A stretch of 64,000 nt of DNA from Fischerella thermalis PCC 7521 (GTDB lineage Bacteria > Cyanobacteriota > Cyanobacteriia > Cyanobacteriales > Nostocaceae), in the NCBI RefSeq assembly GCF_000317225.1, contig NZ_AJLL01000070.1:58256-122255 (forward strand). Direction: 5' to 3'. The notes beneath the pieces were generated by a model. The model ran no database searches and was not told the origin of the DNA. It saw only the letters and a list, made by a program, of their open reading frames with translations. Of this stretch, positions 19,046-27,345 are shown in pieces. Positions within the stretch are counted from its first letter, which is position 1; the number at the start of each line of letters is the position of its first letter. The position numbers were made by a program, and so were the translations under genes.

Positions 19046-20059
19046 TTAGACATGCAACAAACCAGCATCGCTACAACTACGTTCTAAGGCAGTAACCAAT
19101 GAATACTTTGGTTTCCAGTGCAATACTTGCTGGGCGCGAGTGTTGCTATAGTGTAAAGGCTTGAAGCGGGCGTGCAATCTTGCTGGTATAAGAATGTGAG
19201 GTAGTTGTATCTTACCGGCCAAAAGCAATTGGTTACACAGGCAAATTGAACGAGCCATAAGGCGCATTACCGTCCAGCTGATGGTAATAGTACTAGGTGA
19301 ATTTGGTATTATTTTTGCTAATTTCTGTGCATACACATCCTGAGTTGGCAAATCGTTATCGACGATATTCAGAGTTTGACCAATCGCCGCGTCACATTCG
19401 GCGGCTGTGACAATCGCTTCTGCACAGTTTTCTACATAAACCAGAGGCATTTCAGCCTTAGCACCAATGCGAATCCAGAAGCGATCGCTAACTTTAGCAC
19501 CAACAAGAGCATTCCACAAATGTCCTCGCCCGTAAATCATCCCAAGGCGGAGAATCGTCACCTTTCCACAATATTTTGCCTCAAAATCACGCACAATCTC
19601 TTCTTGCATCAGCTTCGTCTGGGCGTAGACATCCCGTACTGGAGGTTCGCACTCAATCGGTGAATCTTCAGTAATGGTTTCACCAGACTTAATTCGCAGG
19701 TAATCAAAAACTGCAAAGGAACTAATAGCCACTAATCGTAACACCCCGGATACAACCATGGCCTTCAGTAAGTTCTCTGTCACCACCACATTACTGGCAT
19801 ACTGAGTAGCAAAGTCACCCTTTGTAGTTCCTGCTATATGTAGTACCACATTCACACCCTGCAATGCAGCAACTATGTTATCTAACTTTTGTTCCTGTAA
19901 ATCTACGCGTACTAATTCCAATCCTGGATGATTACACCAAGGCAGATTTTCATTACTTGTTTGTCTTACAACAGCGCGCACCTGAAACCCACGTCGCAGT
20001 GCCTCAGCAACAGTATACTGCCCAAGGAAACCAGATGCTCCTGTCACCAGTAATTTCAT
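19046..20059 (-). CDS. NAD-dependent epimerase/dehydratase (extended SDR)
   Basis: About 337 residues beginning MKLLVTGASGFLGQYTVAEA, with the NAD(P)-binding GxxGxxG. Ser-Tyr-Lys catalysis is represented by ISSFAVFD (about 113-120) and the YAQTKLMQEE Tyr/Lys pair (about 149-158). Such enzymes interconvert nucleotide sugars or reduce 4-keto sugars. Here it probably supplies or modifies a sugar for the polysaccharide. It is upstream of the GT4 gene. Two codons precede the chosen ATG in the open frame. Confidence 0.85.
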   Translation of the reverse strand: MKLLVTGASGFLGQYTVAEALRRGFQVRAVVRQTSNENLPWCNHPGLELVRVDLQEQKLDNIVAALQGVNVVLHIAGTTKGDFATQYASNVVVTENLLKAMVVSGVLRLVAISSFAVFDYLRIKSGETITEDSPIECEPPVRDVYAQTKLMQEEIVRDFEAKYCGKVTILRLGMIYGRGHLWNALVGAKVSDRFWIRIGAKAEMPLVYVENCAEAIVTAAECDAAIGQTLNIVDNDLPTQDVYAQKLAKIIPNSPSTITISWTVMRLMARSICLCNQLLLAGKIQLPHILIPARLHARFKPLHYSNTRAQQVLHWKPKYSLVTALERSCSDAGLLHV

Positions 20060-20121
20060 ACACACATAGCCTCAGTATATTTTCAAGCTTACGTCGAAAG
20101 TGAATTGCACAAGCCATTTGG

Positions 20122-20319
20122 CATAACGAACACCGATAATCTATCTGTGTGTATCTGTGTGCATCTGTGTTCGTTATTCATTGACTTTTTGTGGCTGTAA
20201 GTCATTTCATTAGTCCAATATTTTTTGGGAAGGCGAACACCGATAAACACCGATAAACACCGATGATTTATCGCCTTGCACTGTGTACCCTACGGGAAGC
20301 CGCGTCAAGTGCGTCTACG
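20122..20319. repeat. Hairpin repeats with an adjoining short GC-rich repeat
   Basis: Two pieces of the ACACAGAT/ACACCGAT family are present: one hairpin around 20122-20178, and a tandem ACACCGATAA run at 20233-20264. At 20281-20319 comes a short repeat reading TACCCTACGGGAAGCCGCG up to GTCTACG. The same short repeat adjoins or interrupts hairpins at 29674 and 47235 and is duplicated at 34546-34614. Confidence 0.75.
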
Positions 20320-20357
20320 ATTTTTCAAACATAAACTTTGGCGCAGATACAAAAAAT

Positions 20358-21566
20358 TTACTTTGCCCAAGGCATTGGTTTAATAGGCTCAAATGTAGTG
20401 GTCAATTTATAAGCAGAACCTGTATCTAGGGAATTTTGAATCGCCAGTACAATTTCATTGTTGTGCAAACAAAATTCAGGCGACAATCGGCAAGGTCGCT
20501 TTTCAACCATTGCAGCTGCCATATCTGCCACACCTCGACAAAAATCCATACGCTGAGCGCCTTTATACCCAAGGTAGGGAGCAGGCTTCACTAAGCGATA
20601 ATTTTGCTTGCAAACGCCTTCTAGTCTCTTGCGACGAATATTCATACTGCGCCGGATGTATACTGGCGCTCCGTAATACCAGGAATCATGAATGCCAAGT
20701 ATACCCGTATCACCAATAATCCTTAAAGAGTGGTCATGGGGCGCCACAATACTGCAAGTTAATCTGGCAACGACACCGGAGGCAAACTTAATGCAAGCTA
20801 CAGAAAAGTCTGGAGCTTTCACATCTAATGGTATATCAGTTTGTTTATCTGGAATTAGACAAGATGAAAAAGCAGTAACTGATTGCGCAGGGCCAAAGAA
20901 TGCAGTCAGCCATGTTACATAGTAGCCAGCGTGTTCTAAAGTGCAACCAACTTCAAACTCATCTTTATAAGGCCAAGGAGTACCAGATTCACTCACCCAT
21001 CTTTTGTAAGGCATGAGGTGGACTAGTCCATCATCCATTTCAGCATAGACAAGCCGGACTGTGCCAATCTGATTTTCTCGCAGTGCTTTCCAAATTGTCT
21101 GAGCTGTTTCACTTAATAAACTGCATGGCGCTGAGGAAAGATATAAATCCTGCTGTTGGGCTAATTTGACTAATTCCTCAGCTTGCCACATCTGCATTGC
21201 TAGAGGTTTCTCAGAATAAACGTGTTTACCAGCTGCTAAACAAGCTTGAGAAACAGAGTAGTGACTGCTGGGATTAGTTAAATTTAAGACGATATCAACT
21301 TCTTTATCATCAAGAAGTTCTGTTAGGGAACTGTATACACGAGGAATAGCATAATATGCAGCTAATTTGTAGGCACGCTCACTGATCCGATCCATTACCC
21401 CTACTATCCGTAATTGCGGATGAAGTGAAAGTGTTTTCAGGTAATAATCTGCTACATAGCCACAGCCAACAATCGCAATGGATTTTCGATGTTGCTCATC
21501 CACGAGCTTGGCTTCCCTCGGTTTGCTGACAAAATTAGCAGCTTTGGTCAAAGTTTTAAACAGCAT
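20358..21566 (-). CDS. Gfo/Idh/MocA family oxidoreductase
   Basis: 402 residues. The N-terminal Rossmann fold IAIVGCGYVADYYLKTL is at about 31-47, the EKPLA motif characteristic of the family is at about 119-123, and a C-terminal alpha/beta domain follows. These enzymes oxidise or reduce sugars or inositols with NAD(P). In this locus it probably makes an unusual sugar of the polysaccharide. The start codon overlaps by one base the stop of the GT2 gene upstream (21566), so translation is probably coupled. Confidence 0.85.
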   Translation of the reverse strand: MLFKTLTKAANFVSKPREAKLVDEQHRKSIAIVGCGYVADYYLKTLSLHPQLRIVGVMDRISERAYKLAAYYAIPRVYSSLTELLDDKEVDIVLNLTNPSSHYSVSQACLAAGKHVYSEKPLAMQMWQAEELVKLAQQQDLYLSSAPCSLLSETAQTIWKALRENQIGTVRLVYAEMDDGLVHLMPYKRWVSESGTPWPYKDEFEVGCTLEHAGYYVTWLTAFFGPAQSVTAFSSCLIPDKQTDIPLDVKAPDFSVACIKFASGVVARLTCSIVAPHDHSLRIIGDTGILGIHDSWYYGAPVYIRRSMNIRRKRLEGVCKQNYRLVKPAPYLGYKGAQRMDFCRGVADMAAAMVEKRPCRLSPEFCLHNNEIVLAIQNSLDTGSAYKLTTTFEPIKPMPWAK

Positions 21567-22561
21567 TAAAATGCTCCTTTGTATTCGACTATAGTTGGCT
21601 GTAGTTTGAATAACTTGAGTAAGTAAAATTGGCTCTGACCAACTAATTGAGGATACTTACCTACGATACAAAATAAGCCGTAGGTGATCGCATCTTTTGC
21701 ACCAAAACCTCTAGACCTTGTATACCTGTATGCTCGGTAGCCAGAGAAAAGATTGGCTAGTAGTAGTAACAGTATACTTAACCCATGAGTCGGGAAGAAA
21801 GTAGCGATCGCCAACAAAGGCAAAACCAAACTCCATACCCAAATCCGCAAACTTTCTTTTAGCCAATGCCGTTCGGGACTGCGACCGTGTAGCCAAGCTC
21901 CTTCTGCATAACCATAACCACTGCGAACTGAGCGTTTCCACCACTGACCAAAACGAGTCATTTGCCCATCATGCCATGACATGTCTGCATCGACACGTAG
22001 AATCTTACCACCAGCTTGTCGCAGGCGCACACACAGTTCTGGTTCTTCGCCTGCAATCAAGGATGGGTTGAAACCTCCTACATTTTTAAAGGCTGCTACT
22101 CTCATCATCGAATCACCACCGCAGGCTTTAGCCTCACCTACAGGAGTATTCCATTCAATATCTAACAGGCGGTTGTAGATAGAATTGTCTGCAAATTCCT
22201 CCCGACGGCGACCGCAGACCACCACAACTTCTGGATGAGTTTCTAATTCAGATGCTGCTGTTTCTAACCATCCCTCGACAATCCAGCAATCTCCATCTAC
22301 AAACTGCACATATTCAACTTCTGGCTTGACTTGCAATAGATACTCAAATCCAGCATTTCTAGCACGACCTGCGGTAAAGGGAATAGATAAATCAAGTTCC
22401 ACAACATGAACGCCAAGAAAATGAGCCAACGCCACACTCGCATCTATTGATCCAGAATCAACATAGACCACTGTTGTCCCTTTTGCGATGACTGATAGTA
22501 AGCATTGATGAAGACGTTTTCCTTCGTTACGTCCAATGACAACAACTCCAATTAAATGCAA
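21566..22561 (-). CDS. Family 2 glycosyltransferase with C-terminal membrane segments
   Basis: 331 residues. GT-A motifs VVVIGRNEGKRLHQCL (about 6-21), VYVDSGSIDAS (32-42), QFVDGDCWIVEGW (about 91-103, DxD) and the downstream EEPELCVRLRQAG (ED motif, about 175-187). Two hydrophobic segments lie at about 245-280, placing the enzyme at the inner membrane. It overlaps the downstream oxidoreductase start by one base. Part of the exopolysaccharide locus. Confidence 0.87.
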   Translation of the reverse strand: MHLIGVVVIGRNEGKRLHQCLLSVIAKGTTVVYVDSGSIDASVALAHFLGVHVVELDLSIPFTAGRARNAGFEYLLQVKPEVEYVQFVDGDCWIVEGWLETAASELETHPEVVVVCGRRREEFADNSIYNRLLDIEWNTPVGEAKACGGDSMMRVAAFKNVGGFNPSLIAGEEPELCVRLRQAGGKILRVDADMSWHDGQMTRFGQWWKRSVRSGYGYAEGAWLHGRSPERHWLKESLRIWVWSLVLPLLAIATFFPTHGLSILLLLLANLFSGYRAYRYTRSRGFGAKDAITYGLFCIVGKYPQLVGQSQFYLLKLFKLQPTIVEYKGAF

Positions 22562-22681
22562 ATTTGTACCTCCTATAATTAATTAATGAACCGCCATAGA
22601 CGCCAAGAGCGCCAAGAGTCAAAACACACACTCTGCGTTCCTTTTCGCAACCTCTGCGATCCTCTGCGTTTTATCAAATAT

Positions 22682-23977
22682 TTAGGATGTTATCAATTTT
22701 CGTTTCTTTTGCGATTGTTTCAATAAAGCTGATTGCGGAGGCTGAAACCCTAATGTGTGATAATGACTTTTGTTACTAAGAGTAAAAGCGATGGTAATAA
22801 ACAAAACCCAATAAATATTAGGTTGATACAATAAACAACTTTCTGTTATATTATTAATAATCAAAAATATCAAATACGCTAAAGGCCAAATTTCTTCAGG
22901 TTTATTACTAGCATATCCAAACTTTAGAGCTTTAGCGAAAGTCCTGAAATAACAAATGAAAAATAACAATAAACCAATTAACCCAATATCAAGTGCCGTA
23001 TCAATAAAGCCATTATGACCGTGAGGTGGAACCCAGCCAGTACCAATTGCTTGGGTTGCTTCAAATGCGTAATTACTTTTAGGAGCCCAAAATGCACCAC
23101 GTCCATAACCTAAAAATGGTCTTTCCATTAATCGATTTAATGCCACCTCCCAAATAATTGTCCTGCCTGTGATAGTTGGATCTCTGCCTAAACCAGTAAT
23201 TAGTTCTACCCAATAAGTAAAAACTAGTAAAGAAATACATCCTAAAAATAGAATTGTCAGGTCAAGAAAAATAACACTGACTTTCCCTTGCCAACGAAAA
23301 TTTTTATAGAAACTAATGATTGATAAAAGTAGAAAACAAAGAACTAAAGAAGTTCTAGAAGTTGATAACAATATAAAAAATAAAGATAAAGCAAATCCAC
23401 CCCATCTGTATATTAGTAAGCTATCTTTAGATAAAGATAAAAAAGCTAATGAACTTAAAACCATTAAGCTACCAAGATAATTTTTATGTCCGTATACCCC
23501 TTTCCAGGCTCCTGGATGATCTACCCAGTGTCTACCAATACCAGGAAATGCATATACAAAAATGAAGCTCATAAACATACCTATTAATAGAGTATAGGTA
23601 ATAATTTTGATTTGCTCTTTAAAGCTAAATCTGATAGCAAAATATAAAGCAAAAGTGGTCATCATCCAGATATCTCTAGCATTAAGTAAGGTATAGTCTG
23701 GAAGCTCTGACCAGATAAATGAAAAATAAGCTAATACCGATAATATAAAAAGAATTTTGTTACGATTGATGATCGCGATCGCATCCTGCCAAACCAGAAC
23801 AATTAGAAAGGTAAATATCCCCCAAAGCGAGAATCTGATAAATGAGACAAAGATTTCCGGTAGAATTGTACCCATTGATTCGGGACTAAATATCCCTGAA
23901 AAAAAACTTAAGCCTAAAATAAACAACCCTTTCTCGGCGAATTTGAGATAATTAACGATAATTTTTTGATGATTCAT
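22682..23977 (-). CDS. O-antigen ligase/polymerase-family protein (Wzy-type)
   Basis: About 431 residues, polytopic (around 10-12 hydrophobic stretches). The Wzy_C signature region GYGRGAFWAPK ... PPHGHNGFIDTALDIGLIG lies in a large periplasmic loop. Wzy polymerises lipid-linked repeat units in the periplasm; with Wzx and Wzz in the same locus, that role is more likely than ligation. The frame opens at 24115, but the first 46 codons lie wholly within a MITE-like element (23977-24114). I therefore place the start at the ATG ending at 23977, at the element's very end. Confidence 0.85.
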   Translation of the reverse strand: MNHQKIIVNYLKFAEKGLFILGLSFFSGIFSPESMGTILPEIFVSFIRFSLWGIFTFLIVLVWQDAIAIINRNKILFILSVLAYFSFIWSELPDYTLLNARDIWMMTTFALYFAIRFSFKEQIKIITYTLLIGMFMSFIFVYAFPGIGRHWVDHPGAWKGVYGHKNYLGSLMVLSSLAFLSLSKDSLLIYRWGGFALSLFFILLSTSRTSLVLCFLLLSIISFYKNFRWQGKVSVIFLDLTILFLGCISLLVFTYWVELITGLGRDPTITGRTIIWEVALNRLMERPFLGYGRGAFWAPKSNYAFEATQAIGTGWVPPHGHNGFIDTALDIGLIGLLLFFICYFRTFAKALKFGYASNKPEEIWPLAYLIFLIINNITESCLLYQPNIYWVLFITIAFTLSNKSHYHTLGFQPPQSALLKQSQKKRKLITS

Positions 23978-24114
23978 ATCATTTTGCTTAAACACTTGTA
24001 TGTTCGTTGAGGTCGGTAATTGGTAATGGGTAATGGGTAATGAAGATACTGATAATTTTCCAATGCCTAATGCCCAAGCTTTATCTAGTAAGCAATTAGC
24101 CGGACTTGATATCA
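23977..24114. mobile_element. MITE-like element, family A copy 2
   Basis: Left end ATATCATTTTGCTTAAACAC, right end (inverted) ATGATATCAAGTCCGGCTAA. The interior has tandem GGTAATG heptamers as in copy 1, and both share AGTAAGCAATTA near the right end. It directly abuts the start codon of the Wzy gene and so forms its whole immediate upstream region. Confidence 0.6.
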
Positions 24115-24194
24115 TTTAGTCTTATCCAAAGAAAGATAAATTTGGTTATATGTATATTTACAACATTGAGTTCGTATGATTAATTTTAATTCCT

Positions 24195-24267
24195 GTTTAA
24201 CCTCACCCCGCCTTCGGCACCCCTCTCCGAACTCGCGGAGAGGGGTAGGGGGTGAGGTTTTTAAACT
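24195..24267. terminator. Long inverted repeat between polymerase and GT2 genes
   Basis: Outer arms CCTCACCCC and GGGGTGAGG enclose inner arms CCCCTCTCCG and CGGAGAGGGG with a 4-nt loop. The total stem is long and GC-rich in an AT-rich setting. A short T run follows on the plus side. It lies directly after the stop of 24271-25482 (minus strand), so it could end or process that transcript. The same CCCTCTCC-type stem recurs at 40541-40571. Confidence 0.6.
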
Positions 24268-24270
24268 TAC

Positions 24271-25482
24271 TTATGTTTTGTCTCTTTCAGTGCGAATCCA
24301 CAGGCTTTGAGGCTGAACTAAAAAATTAAAATACACAGGAAGCTTCCAAAAAATATAGACAGGAATCGTTAAAAGCTCGTGTAAAGGTAAATCTTGATAG
24401 GCGAATTTACTCCAAGCTATAAAGATTGACATCAAGACACACAATCCAGAACAGATAACGACGATTACTGGTATCCATACTCCTGTAAGTACGCCAAAAA
24501 GTAGAGAAAAGGTCATCAATACTGACCAAATCATAACTAGCAGAGATAGAGGCGGTACGCATAAATCTAGAGTAGTTACCAACAAATCTAGCCTTTTTTG
24601 ATTGACTACTTGTTGCAGCAAACGGGGAACGTAAGTCTGCATAATTTGCAAATGACCGTGTTCCCAGCGAGTTCTTTGAGTTTTGGCTGCTTGTAACTGC
24701 TGTGGTAAATAGCCAGTAACTTTTGCTTCTGGACAAAATAGTGGTTTGTGTCCTGCGATCGCCAAATCTAAGCCTAGTTTTAAGTCTTCGACAATGTGAC
24801 CACTTGCTAAATTGACTGAGCGAATAACTGACCAAGGGAAAGCCATACCTGTACCATACAACAAGCAAGGCATTCCTAAGCGAGTTGAACCCAAAGGACG
24901 AACTAAGTTTTTGATGATGATCGAAAATTGGGAAACAAGGTCTTTCGATGACTGAGAGTTTTTCTGTCTCAGCATTAAATAAGTAGCTTGTACTGGTCGA
25001 TTTGTGGCGATCGCATATTCACTCAGTTGAGCGATCGCACCCGGATACACTGTACAATCAGCATCAATAATCACAACTACGTCTGGTGGTTCAGACTCTA
25101 TAAACTGTAAGCCGTAGTCTAGAGCGTATCCTTTACCTTTACAGATGGAGTCATGGCGTTCAATCACCATAGCACCTTCACTACGCGCAATCTCAGCTGT
25201 CGCATCACTGCAATTGTCAGCAATCACAATCAAACGGTCTTGTGCTTTCAACGCAGGTATGAGTTTTTCCAGCGTCGAACGAATCACAACTTCTTCATTA
25301 TGTGCTGGCACTAACACAGTAACTTGAGTATCTTGCCATTGATGTGTGCGATGCCAAGAGGCGATTGGTAACAAAGCAGCAGTACATTCAACTAGAAAAA
25401 ATAGGCAGATAATCAATAAAACTAAAGTGCTGATTAACAGAAAAACACCACCAAACAAAGCCAAAAACTGACTAATTGACAT
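24271..25482 (-). CDS. Family 2 processive-type glycosyltransferase (cellulose-synthase-like)
   Basis: 403 residues. An N-terminal membrane helix lies at about 8-35. The GT-A core follows: VTVLVPAHNEE (about 52-62), VVIIDADCTVYPG (about 136-148, DxD) and an RTRWEHGHLQ motif (about 270-279) equivalent to the QxxRW signature of processive synthases. Two or three membrane helices lie at about 305-385. It is the kind of enzyme that extends polysaccharide on the inner membrane. ATG start. Same direction as the surrounding exopolysaccharide genes. Confidence 0.85.
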   Translation of the reverse strand: MSISQFLALFGGVFLLISTLVLLIICLFFLVECTAALLPIASWHRTHQWQDTQVTVLVPAHNEEVVIRSTLEKLIPALKAQDRLIVIADNCSDATAEIARSEGAMVIERHDSICKGKGYALDYGLQFIESEPPDVVVIIDADCTVYPGAIAQLSEYAIATNRPVQATYLMLRQKNSQSSKDLVSQFSIIIKNLVRPLGSTRLGMPCLLYGTGMAFPWSVIRSVNLASGHIVEDLKLGLDLAIAGHKPLFCPEAKVTGYLPQQLQAAKTQRTRWEHGHLQIMQTYVPRLLQQVVNQKRLDLLVTTLDLCVPPLSLLVMIWSVLMTFSLLFGVLTGVWIPVIVVICSGLCVLMSIFIAWSKFAYQDLPLHELLTIPVYIFWKLPVYFNFLVQPQSLWIRTERDKT

Positions 25483-25560
25483 GGCACTGCTACCTCTATT
25501 AGTGATATCGAGTAAGCCTAAAATCCTGCCCAGAACTCAACTTCAGCGGCTAATAGCTCA

Positions 25561-25643
25561 ACTCCATTTTAATGGAGTGAACTTCCTATCTAGTCTTCTT
25601 TAGAAGACTTTCGCTATCAGCCTGCGATTTGAATCGCAGGCGG
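25561..25643 (+). repeat. Double-hairpin repeat, copy 1 (with a third hairpin)
   Basis: Hairpin AGTCTTC-TTTA-GAAGACT (25592-25608), spacer TTCGCTATCA, hairpin GCCTGCGATT...AATCGCAGGC (25620-25641). A further palindrome ACTCCATTTTAATGGAGT precedes it at 25561-25578. Compare copies at 38691-38744 and 38948-39000, where the stem bases differ but stay complementary. Confidence 0.8.
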
Positions 25644-25720
25644 GTTATTACTTGTTGCATAAGCCGGGGGAAAGGGTTAAAAAAATTGAAAAATCCTTTC
25701 CCCTTCTGCCCTATTGCCTT

Positions 25721-26278
25721 CTACTTAATAATCTTTGCCGGAATACCAACTGCTGTTGCTCCTGCTGGGACATCGCATAAAACCACAGCATTAGCACCGA
25801 TTCTGGCATAATCGCCAATGGTGACATTGCCTAATATTTTTGCACCAGCGCCAACTTCAACTCCTTTACCTAATCTAGGCGCATCATAGGGACGATCTGG
25901 GTAACGACTTCCGAGAGTAACTCCTTGACAAATTTGGCAGTCATCATCAATGGAGGCGTAGGCGTTGATGATGATTGTTCCTTGATGGTGAATAACCACA
26001 CGACGACCAAGCTTGACTGTGTAAAGTAGTTCAATTCCGTAGTGATTGCGAATTCTGCGATATAGCATGAGATAGAGAATGCTAAAAGGTATTTGTAAGA
26101 GTTTGGGTTTGATTTTCTTACGCCAAACTCCAAAGCGATGAACAGCTACACTGCGGAACCCAGGTAGAGTCCAATCACGCCCGTGGGCTATCCAGTCTTC
26201 TTTGATTTGTTGCCAGAGACTTAAATTCGAGTCTTCTGCTGGTTGTTTATTGGCTATCCAGTCTACTTGAACACTCAT
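25721..26278 (-). CDS. Serine acetyltransferase-like hexapeptide-repeat acyltransferase
   Basis: 185 residues. The N-terminal helical part DWIAHGRDWTLPGFRSVAVH (about 28-47) resembles serine acetyltransferases. A left-handed beta-helix follows with hexapeptide repeats: VVIHHQGTIIINAYASIDDD, then GVTLGSRYPDRP and GAGAKILGNVTIGDYARIGA. It ends GIPAKIIK. In polysaccharide loci such proteins (WcaB-like) O-acetylate sugars; real CysE activity is possible but less likely here. It is followed downstream by repeats and then the GT2 gene. Confidence 0.82.
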   Translation of the reverse strand: MSVQVDWIANKQPAEDSNLSLWQQIKEDWIAHGRDWTLPGFRSVAVHRFGVWRKKIKPKLLQIPFSILYLMLYRRIRNHYGIELLYTVKLGRRVVIHHQGTIIINAYASIDDDCQICQGVTLGSRYPDRPYDAPRLGKGVEVGAGAKILGNVTIGDYARIGANAVVLCDVPAGATAVGIPAKIIK

Positions 26279-26302
26279 TGTTTGGGTAATTGGTAATTGT
26301 TC

Positions 26303-27259
26303 TCAATGTGGAAGTTGAAAATAGAGGGCTGTGCGATTGGGTTGTATGAAGCGACTAATTTCGGTGCGGAGGATATGCAAGAAACTAGTTGTGACATGAG
26401 CGGGGATGCGTTGTGTAGCAATAAATCCAGCTTGTTCACACATTTTTTTCAATGTCACAGGGGTAAAAGCATTGATATGTTCAAGGGGGTGAACAGCATG
26501 AAATTCTGCAAAATTTTGAGGTTGACTAATTCCTCGACAGTCAGGAACTTCGACGATTAAAATTCCTTTGTCAGCAATTGTGGTTGCTATTTTGCGTAAG
26601 GTTGCCAGTGGGTCTTCGAGATGTTCTAATACTTGAAACAGTGCCACAGCATGTACTTTATTGATCTGAGCAGATTCTAGAGCTTCCAAATTGTTGAAAA
26701 CAGAGATACCCATTTTTGCAGCTCGTTCGCTACGCCTTCTGCTGAAATCTATTCCATAGACATCAAAACCAAAAAACTTTGCTAAACAGAGGAAGTATCC
26801 ATCACCACAACCATAGTCTAGAATGCGAAATTGTTCTGTTGTATGTGGTTCTACTAGTTTTTTGACGCGCAACAGATGCTTGATAGATTGTCGCCCACGT
26901 TCAAACAGAGTATCTCGTTTGTTAGTTATTTGATAGTGTGCTTCCATATGTTCGATTTGGGCATCATTAATCCACTCGTCATACAGCTTATTTAATCCTT
27001 GGGGTGTGAGAATCCGTTGATGGAAAATCATGCCACAAGTTTCACAACGCACCAAAGAAAAGGTTTCTTCTACCAGCAACGGCACTAAATCTTTGCTATA
27101 GTGACATCTGTTAAGAAAAGAACGAGTAGGTTCATCAGTAAATTTTCCCTGCCACAAGGGATGAAGATTGGAGGAACCACAACTGATACAATGCGATCGC
27201 TCTCTAAATACAAGCTTTTCGTTAGAAAACTGTTCTAAACGGTTCTTGTTTGTGGTCAT
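26303..27259 (-). CDS. Class I SAM-dependent methyltransferase with N-terminal zinc ribbon
   Basis: About 318 residues from MTTNKNRLEQF. The first part has Cys pairs CISCGSSN (about 24-31) and RCETCGMIF (about 71-79), which look like a zinc site. The methyltransferase core has ILDYGCGDGYFLCLAKFFG (motif I, about 146-164) and ALFQVLEHLEDPLATL (about 204-219). Such enzymes methylate sugars in surface polysaccharides. The open frame starts at 27337, only 9 bp after the kinase stop, so a longer form with 26 extra basic residues is possible. The ATG start at 27259 fits the family better. Confidence 0.8.
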   Translation of the reverse strand: MTTNKNRLEQFSNEKLVFRERSHCISCGSSNLHPLWQGKFTDEPTRSFLNRCHYSKDLVPLLVEETFSLVRCETCGMIFHQRILTPQGLNKLYDEWINDAQIEHMEAHYQITNKRDTLFERGRQSIKHLLRVKKLVEPHTTEQFRILDYGCGDGYFLCLAKFFGFDVYGIDFSRRRSERAAKMGISVFNNLEALESAQINKVHAVALFQVLEHLEDPLATLRKIATTIADKGILIVEVPDCRGISQPQNFAEFHAVHPLEHINAFTPVTLKKMCEQAGFIATQRIPAHVTTSFLHILRTEISRFIQPNRTALYFQLPH

Positions 27260-27345
27260 GTTGATAAAGTTCCGATTGGAAAAATATAGTTTGTTTCTCT
27301 CGGAAGCCACCCTTTGTCTAGTCTTTTTTATCTGCAATCAAATTC

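Noticed and set aside
24407..24868. 153-codon minus-strand frame
   Set aside because: It is an out-of-frame reading of the GT2 gene 24271-25482, which carries all GT motifs.
25721..26278. Housekeeping serine acetyltransferase (CysE)
   Set aside because: The protein is short and sits inside a polysaccharide locus; sugar acetylation is the simpler reading, though CysE activity is not excluded.
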